This document shows, piece by piece, positions 30,073 to 33,263 of a stretch of DNA of 33,263 nt (position 1 is its first letter; every line of letters starts with the position of its first letter). The DNA lies in IMG/VR virus record IMGVR_UViG_3300049893_000685, positions 1 to 33,263 of that record. The stretch is one strand, 5' to 3'. The translations under genes were made by a program, and so were the position numbers. This DNA is from a virus. Under the pieces are notes generated by a model. The model saw nothing but the letters and a program-made list of their open reading frames with translations. It had not been told where the DNA came from and did no database searches.

Positions 30073-30366
30073 ATGAAAAGAACATCAATAACCGGAATGA
30101 CAAAACATCAATTCAAAAACAAATGCCTCATCCTTTGGTGGGATTTCAGAAAACACATTCGCATTGGTGATTGGGTTGAAGCACTGATACATACAATTAC
30201 ATTAGGATATGGAGAAAGAATTGCATTAGGGATTGCAAAGGTATTCGGAAAGAAATCATGTGGTTGTTGTGAAAGAAAACAATGGTTAAACCGATTAACT
30301 AATCCAAATGCAAATGAGAAGTGTGACCAAATAGATATGGGTGGATGGTGGCCAAATTATGATTAA
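30073..30366 (+). CDS. Small Cys-motif protein of unknown function
   Basis: A 97-aa protein. A helical stretch (DWVEALIHTITLGYGERIALGIAKVFG) precedes a compact cysteine motif, KKSCGCCERKQWLNRL. I recognise 'I...G..IA..I.K..G...CGC..RK.WLN.L' from small proteins in Bacteroidota phages, with unknown function. The three clustered cysteines (C80, C82, C83) could bind metal. The N-terminal part is moderately hydrophobic, so a weak membrane association cannot be excluded. It follows the HNH gene by 3 nt and overlaps nothing if the next gene starts at 30368. Confidence 0.55.
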   Translation: MKRTSITGMTKHQFKNKCLILWWDFRKHIRIGDWVEALIHTITLGYGERIALGIAKVFGKKSCGCCERKQWLNRLTNPNANEKCDQIDMGGWWPNYD

Positions 30367-30367
30367 T

Positions 30368-30595
30368 ATGATAAAGATTATAAAAGAAATACAACCTGAT
30401 TGGTTTCTAATTCATTTAGAAGGTACAAGAAATTATCAGATATGGAATAAGTGGCAATTGTTTCAATGCTTACTTAAAGAAACGGAAACGGATTTAAACC
30501 ATCCTAAACCTCACATTAATTTATTGGATGAGGATTTCCCAATGTCAGAAACAGTTTTAAATGTAATAGTAGACGAATTAAAAAAGAAAATATGA
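30368..30595 (+). CDS. Hypothetical protein
   Basis: A 75-aa protein if begun at the ATG at 30368, which directly follows the upstream stop by one base. Upstream ATGs at 30341 and 30359 overlap the previous gene and would add 9 or 3 residues. The product is MIKIIKEIQPDWFLIHL... with a QIWNKWQLFQCLL helix and an acidic C-terminus (DLNHPKPHINLLDEDFPMSETVLNVIVDELKKKI). No motif recognised. It overlaps the next gene by 4 nt (ATGA). Confidence 0.5.
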   Translation: MIKIIKEIQPDWFLIHLEGTRNYQIWNKWQLFQCLLKETETDLNHPKPHINLLDEDFPMSETVLNVIVDELKKKI

Positions 30596-30867
30596 ATATA
30601 AAAATCCTAACAGCAGAGGAGAGTTTGGAATATTGGAATAAAGAAAAAGAAGCCAGAAGAAAATGGACAGTTCAAGAAAGAATCATTGATGCAAAATTGA
30701 TGATGAGTATGCCGGAAATGGGTAATACTAAATTTGTATTACCTGATGATAGAGAAGGGTTCTACGAATGGATACAAACAGATGAAGCGAATGAACAATG
30801 GAATGAATTACCAATGACACAACACCTAGCAAAAGTATACGCAGAAAAGATTTATAAACAAAAATAA
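30592..30867 (+). CDS. Hypothetical protein
   Basis: A 91-aa charged protein: NIKILTAEESLEYWNKEKEARRKWTVQERIIDAKLMMSMPEMGNTKFVLPDDREGFYEWIQTDEANEQWNEL..., ending in a helix with KVYAEKIYKQK. The ATG overlaps the preceding TGA (ATGA), typical of coupled genes. It is rich in aromatic residues and charge with no recognised domain. Its place in the rightward early/middle operon between the HNH gene and the sigma-like gene suggests an accessory or host take-over role. Confidence 0.5.
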   Translation: MNIKILTAEESLEYWNKEKEARRKWTVQERIIDAKLMMSMPEMGNTKFVLPDDREGFYEWIQTDEANEQWNELPMTQHLAKVYAEKIYKQK

Positions 30868-30872
30868 AAACA

Positions 30873-31145
30873 ATGGAAACAATTAAAAGTACATTATCGT
30901 TACAGCAAGACCTACCAGAAGCAGACAAGAACTCACTCTATTTCATTGATTGGACAAAAGTAAATAATGTAAATGATTTGATGATTATCATCGCATCTAT
31001 GGGTATCTCATTCTCACCTTATCACCCAGCATGGGATAGGATTAAAGCCTTTGTAGATTACTCAAACCCAATGCCACTACCAAATCAACCGAAAGCGGAA
31101 CCTATTAACTTACCTAAAATCAAAAAACCTAATGGAGCAGAATAA
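30873..31145 (+). CDS. Hypothetical protein
   Basis: A 90-aa protein. Residues about 20-70 (NSLYFIDWTKVNNVNDLMIIIASMGISFSPYHPAWDRIKAFVDYSN) look like a small folded unit ('DLM.II..MG..F....P.W..IK.F.') that I have seen in phage genomes with no function attached. The C-terminus is a Pro/Lys-rich linker (PLPNQPKAEPINLPKIKKPNGAE). It overlaps the next gene by 14 nt. Confidence 0.5.
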   Translation: METIKSTLSLQQDLPEADKNSLYFIDWTKVNNVNDLMIIIASMGISFSPYHPAWDRIKAFVDYSNPMPLPNQPKAEPINLPKIKKPNGAE

Positions 31146-31362
31146 ATACCAACCGCTCACAGAGCAGGAGTTCTTTGAACTAAAAGGTTTTATTCAGGCA
31201 TTAGGTGGATATCTGCCTGAAGATAAAGCAGGATACGTTTGGAATACATTTAATCATATTAGAGGAGAAAGAGAACCGCAGCCTTGCACCTGTGCTTCAT
31301 CCGCAGGACATTGGAAAAGAGCAGTGGACTTTCTTTGGCATTGGGTAAAAGAAAGAGAATAG
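31132..31362 (+). CDS. Small protein with CTC-SSAGHW motif
   Basis: A 76-aa protein: NKYQPLTEQEFFELKGFIQALGGYLPEDKAGYVWNTFNHIRGEREPQPCTCASSAGHWKRAVDFLWHWVKERE. The 'PQPCTC.SS..HWK+AVD.L..W' ending is a short motif I recognise from proteins encoded next to sigma-like genes in Bacteroidota phages. One or two cysteines and a histidine may bind metal. It lies one base upstream of the sigma-like gene and overlaps the preceding gene by 14 nt. It may take part in late transcription, but that is only by association. Confidence 0.55.
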   Translation: MEQNKYQPLTEQEFFELKGFIQALGGYLPEDKAGYVWNTFNHIRGEREPQPCTCASSAGHWKRAVDFLWHWVKERE

Positions 31363-31363
31363 A

Positions 31364-31921
31364 ATGATAGATTCAGGCTCAATCCAATATTGTGAATGTC
31401 AAAAGAGATTAGAAGGTTTATATATTCAATCTCACACATGGTTAGTAAGAGAAGCAAAGAAACTTACAAAGCATACTGAAGAAGCAGAAGCATTAGTAAG
31501 TGACCTGTATGTTTACCTATTAGAGAAATGTAATCCTAAAATATTTTATTCAACAAATACTTTCAACCTATTCTATTGTAATAAGTTTTTATACTCTCGT
31601 TGGATGAATAAAGTTAAGATACTCAATCGGACAAACTTGGTAGAAACAATAAATACAGAAATAGAAGAAATACCATATGACTGGGAAAGAGATACACTAA
31701 TAAATCAGACACATCAGCAAGTAATGAATGAATTACAGGCTTTAGAAAGAACAAGAATGTGGCCACAGGCAAAGATATTTCAGATATACTTTGATAGTGA
31801 AGATACAATGGAACAAACTGCAAGAAAGATAGGAATAAGTAAATCAACAACATTCCTCGCAATAAAAAAAATAAGAAGTTATCTAAAAGAAGTTATACCT
31901 AATCCAAATGAAAGGACCTAA
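31364..31921 (+). CDS. RNA polymerase sigma factor-like protein
   Basis: A 185-aa protein with the two-part layout of small (ECF-type) sigma factors. Residues about 25-56 (TWLVREAKKLTKHTEEAEALVSDLYVYLLEK) fit region 2.1-2.2, 'L...A.k.t....EAEdLV.d.f..L..'. Residues about 132-174 (MWPQAKIFQIYFDSEDTMEQTARKIGISKSTTFLAIKKIRSYLKE) fit region 4, with the helix-turn-helix at about 146-174. The part between is shorter than in bacterial sigma factors and lacks a clear region 2.4, as is common in phage sigma-like regulators. It precedes the zinc-ribbon gene and the terminase genes and is followed by the late-type motif at 32478. I infer that it reads that motif. Confidence 0.65.
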   Translation: MIDSGSIQYCECQKRLEGLYIQSHTWLVREAKKLTKHTEEAEALVSDLYVYLLEKCNPKIFYSTNTFNLFYCNKFLYSRWMNKVKILNRTNLVETINTEIEEIPYDWERDTLINQTHQQVMNELQALERTRMWPQAKIFQIYFDSEDTMEQTARKIGISKSTTFLAIKKIRSYLKEVIPNPNERT

Positions 31922-32309
31922 ACCATTTGAAGAAAGACCATGCACGGAATGTAGCACACCATACAAACACTATGCAACTACAAAGCATCATCTATGTTCT
32001 AAATGCAGAAACCGATTATATGCTAGAATGCAAAGGTTAACCCCTGAAGAAAGAAAGAAACCTTATCCACTAAACAAATCGGAAAGAAGAAGTAGATATA
32101 GAAGAATGATAAGAGAATTAAATAATTGTTTAGACAGAGGTGAACGCATAGAGCAATTAAAAAAGAATATAGATGAAATGGTAGGATTAGGCATTTGGAC
32201 ATGGTGTGAAGATGTCAGATTACCACAACCACCAAAAGGATACGATAGAGCAGGTAGACAGAAAGCACCCAAAAACGAATACCCTGATACCAGAAATGCA
32301 GAACTTTAA
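31908..32309 (+). CDS. Zinc-ribbon protein
   Basis: A 133-aa basic protein. N-terminal CTEC (residues 12-15) and CSKC (29-32) form a probable four-cysteine zinc ribbon: 'RPCTECSTPYKHYATTKHHLCSKCRNRLYARMQRLTPEER'. A long basic helix (SERRSRYRRMIRELNNCLDRGERIEQLKKNIDEMVGLGIWTWCEDV) follows and then a polar tail. It overlaps the sigma-like gene by 14 nt. A zinc ribbon plus basic helix next to a sigma-like factor suggests a co-regulator or a DNA-binding protein. Other possibilities are a terminase- or recombination-linked protein. The metal motif is clear; role is inference. Confidence 0.6.
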   Translation: MKGPKPFEERPCTECSTPYKHYATTKHHLCSKCRNRLYARMQRLTPEERKKPYPLNKSERRSRYRRMIRELNNCLDRGERIEQLKKNIDEMVGLGIWTWCEDVRLPQPPKGYDRAGRQKAPKNEYPDTRNAEL

Positions 32310-32478
32310 AATACATAAGGACAGATTATATTTTACTTTCTTATGGAGCTGGATTAAGGATAAGCAGATAATACATAGAGGGGATGAAGATAGTGGAGTA
32401 ATAATAGTATACGATGAAGATAATAGAGTTGTAGGTATGTGGGGATATGAATCAATCAATACAGAAGAAAGGCGCTAG
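32296..32478 (+). CDS. Small protein of unknown function
   Basis: A 60-aa protein when started at the ATG at 32296 (MQNFKIHKDRLYFTFLW); the longer frame from 32206 would overlap the preceding gene by over 100 nt and has a weak N-terminus. It contains 'LYFTFLWSWIKDKQIIHRGDEDSGVIIVYDEDNRVVGMWGYESINTEERR', with beta strands that recall a small five-stranded fold ('GVIIVYDEDN.VVG.E') found in many phage and toxin-antitoxin-like small proteins (DUF2283-like). This resemblance is weak. The stop is followed at once by a late-type motif and then terS. Confidence 0.5.
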   Translation: MQNFKIHKDRLYFTFLWSWIKDKQIIHRGDEDSGVIIVYDEDNRVVGMWGYESINTEERR

Positions 32479-32495
32479 TGTTATTATTATAGATT
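32478..32495 (+). promoter_or_regulatory. Putative late promoter motif before the terminase genes
   Basis: GTGTTATTATTATAGATT, 17 nt before the terS ATG and overlapping the stop of the preceding gene. It matches the motif at 6601 and 9030 through TTATTATTATA. Confidence 0.5.
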
Positions 32496-32512
32496 AAATA
32501 ACATTAAGAAAC

Positions 32513-32818
32513 ATGCCAAAAGGATTTCAACCAGGAAATAAATTAAGCACAGGTAGACCGGTAGGTGCTCTCAATCGTTCAACAGAGCAAGCTAAACTTG
32601 CAGTAGCACGATTAGCAAATAGTGGATTGGATGCACTGCGAGAAGATTTGGAAAAGATAAGAAAGAGTGACCCAATTGAAGCTGCAAAGATATACCTAAA
32701 ACTATTAGAGTATATTGTTCCAAAGAAGCAAGCAATTGAATTAAGTGGTGAGATAAACCAAAAGATACAGCAAGTCCAAATTCAAATAACCCAAAGCGAT
32801 AATGCCGGAAAGTATTGA
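32513..32818 (+). CDS. terS: Terminase small subunit
   Basis: A 101-aa protein: MPKGFQPGNKLSTGRPVGALNR, the 'F.PGN.....GRP.G..N+' start common in small terminases, followed by helices 'AKLAVARLANSGLDALREDLEKI', 'PIEAAKIYLKLLEYIVPK', and a Gln-rich tail (IQQVQIQIT). It recognises DNA for packaging and feeds the motor. At 101 aa it is short for the family. The stop at 32818 overlaps the start of the large subunit by 17 nt, which supports the pair. It is preceded by a late-type motif at 32478. Family and context agree. Confidence 0.75.
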   Translation: MPKGFQPGNKLSTGRPVGALNRSTEQAKLAVARLANSGLDALREDLEKIRKSDPIEAAKIYLKLLEYIVPKKQAIELSGEINQKIQQVQIQITQSDNAGKY

Positions 32819-33263
32819 CATACAAACAACGATAACATATTCACATTTAGAGAATGCAAATAGCAGAGTAACACAACATATAGGTGGAACTCGTTCAGGC
32901 AAAACATATTCTATTCTACAATGGTTATTAGTTCAGATGATTGCAAATGAAGGATTAAATGTCACAGTTGTGCGCAAAACAATCCCTTCACTTAAAAGGA
33001 CAGTTATTAAGGACTTCATTGATATTTTAAAATCTTTAGATATTTGGAATGAAAACGATTACAACGCTACTGACAGGATTTGGAATTACTATAATAGTAA
33101 TATTCAGTTTATTTCTACTGATGATGCTGAAAAGCTTAGAGGTATTAAAAGTGATATACTATTCGTTGATGAAGCAAGTGAGATTGATGAGGAAAGTTAT
33201 TTCCAATTATCCATTAGAACAACTGGTCGTATTATACTTGCTTACAATCCTACTGTTTCTCCT
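32802..33263 (+). CDS. terL: Terminase large subunit, partial (truncated by window end)
   Basis: Starts ATG at 32802 and runs off the right edge: 154 codons seen. The ATPase motifs are plain: Walker A GGTRSGKT (residues 28-35), the adenine/coupling region 'VVRKTIPSLKRTVIKDF' (about 56-72), Walker B 'ILFVDEAS' with the catalytic Glu (about 120-127), and coupling 'AYNP' near the end. These fit the N-terminal motor of Terminase_3/6-type large subunits of long-tailed phages. The nuclease domain would lie outside the window. The continuation does not appear at position 1, so the window is not a circular genome. Confidence 0.9.
   Translation, partial: MPESIDIQTTITYSHLENANSRVTQHIGGTRSGKTYSILQWLLVQMIANEGLNVTVVRKTIPSLKRTVIKDFIDILKSLDIWNENDYNATDRIWNYYNSNIQFISTDDAEKLRGIKSDILFVDEASEIDEESYFQLSIRTTGRIILAYNPTVSP

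Noticed and set aside
1-33263. Window as a complete circular phage genome
   Set aside because: The terminase large subunit is open at 33263 and its frame meets a stop within 16 codons if joined to position 1, with no terminase-like sequence there. DNA is missing between the ends.

Overview
The window looks like part of the genome of a tailed, long-tailed (siphovirus-like) bacteriophage of a Bacteroidota host. The host call rests on low GC, the near absence of Shine-Dalgarno sequences, start codons in A/T-rich contexts, early promoters of the TTTG / TAnnTTTG type used by the Bacteroidota housekeeping sigma factor, and virion protein families that I recognise from phages of that phylum. The terminase large subunit runs off the right edge and does not continue at the left edge, so this is a segment and not a closed genome.

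Layout. From 27 to 24349 everything lies on the + strand and is virion or late function: a tail assembly chaperone pair joined by a probable -1 frameshift at a T10 run; a small Cys protein; a 1309-aa fibre protein and two LamG-like lectin proteins; scaffold, major capsid and a probable tail tube protein closed by a strong terminator; then portal, connector and neck proteins, a second fibre plus lectin cassette, a tail completion protein, three large tail-tip proteins, the tape measure protein, an XkdF-type protease and several small proteins. A bidirectional terminator (24372-24403) separates these from a leftward block (24420-28535) of small unknown early genes, with a DruA/DUF4338-like protein at its far end and a GNAT-like protein nearest the promoter. 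Rightward from 29470 come an HNH protein, small unknowns, a sigma-like factor, a zinc-ribbon protein, and the terminase small and large subunits.

Control. The leftward and rightward early blocks diverge from a gene-free region (28536-29469). It holds two perfect DnaA boxes, five regularly spaced palindromic 11-mers (a likely replication origin), and a transcription unit of about 475 nt with its own promoter and intrinsic terminator but no convincing ORF, best read as a large structured non-coding RNA. Four near-identical 32-bp promoter elements drive the early units and the RNA. A different motif (TTGTTATTATTATATAAT and variants) sits before late genes, including terminase, scaffold and the unit that carries portal. 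The phage sigma-like protein at 31364-31921 is an obvious candidate to read it.

The most interesting items are the non-coding RNA with an internally duplicated hairpin module and a possible pseudoknot, the iteron/DnaA-box origin beside it, the sigma factor with its novel late motif, and two T10 slippery runs in virion genes.
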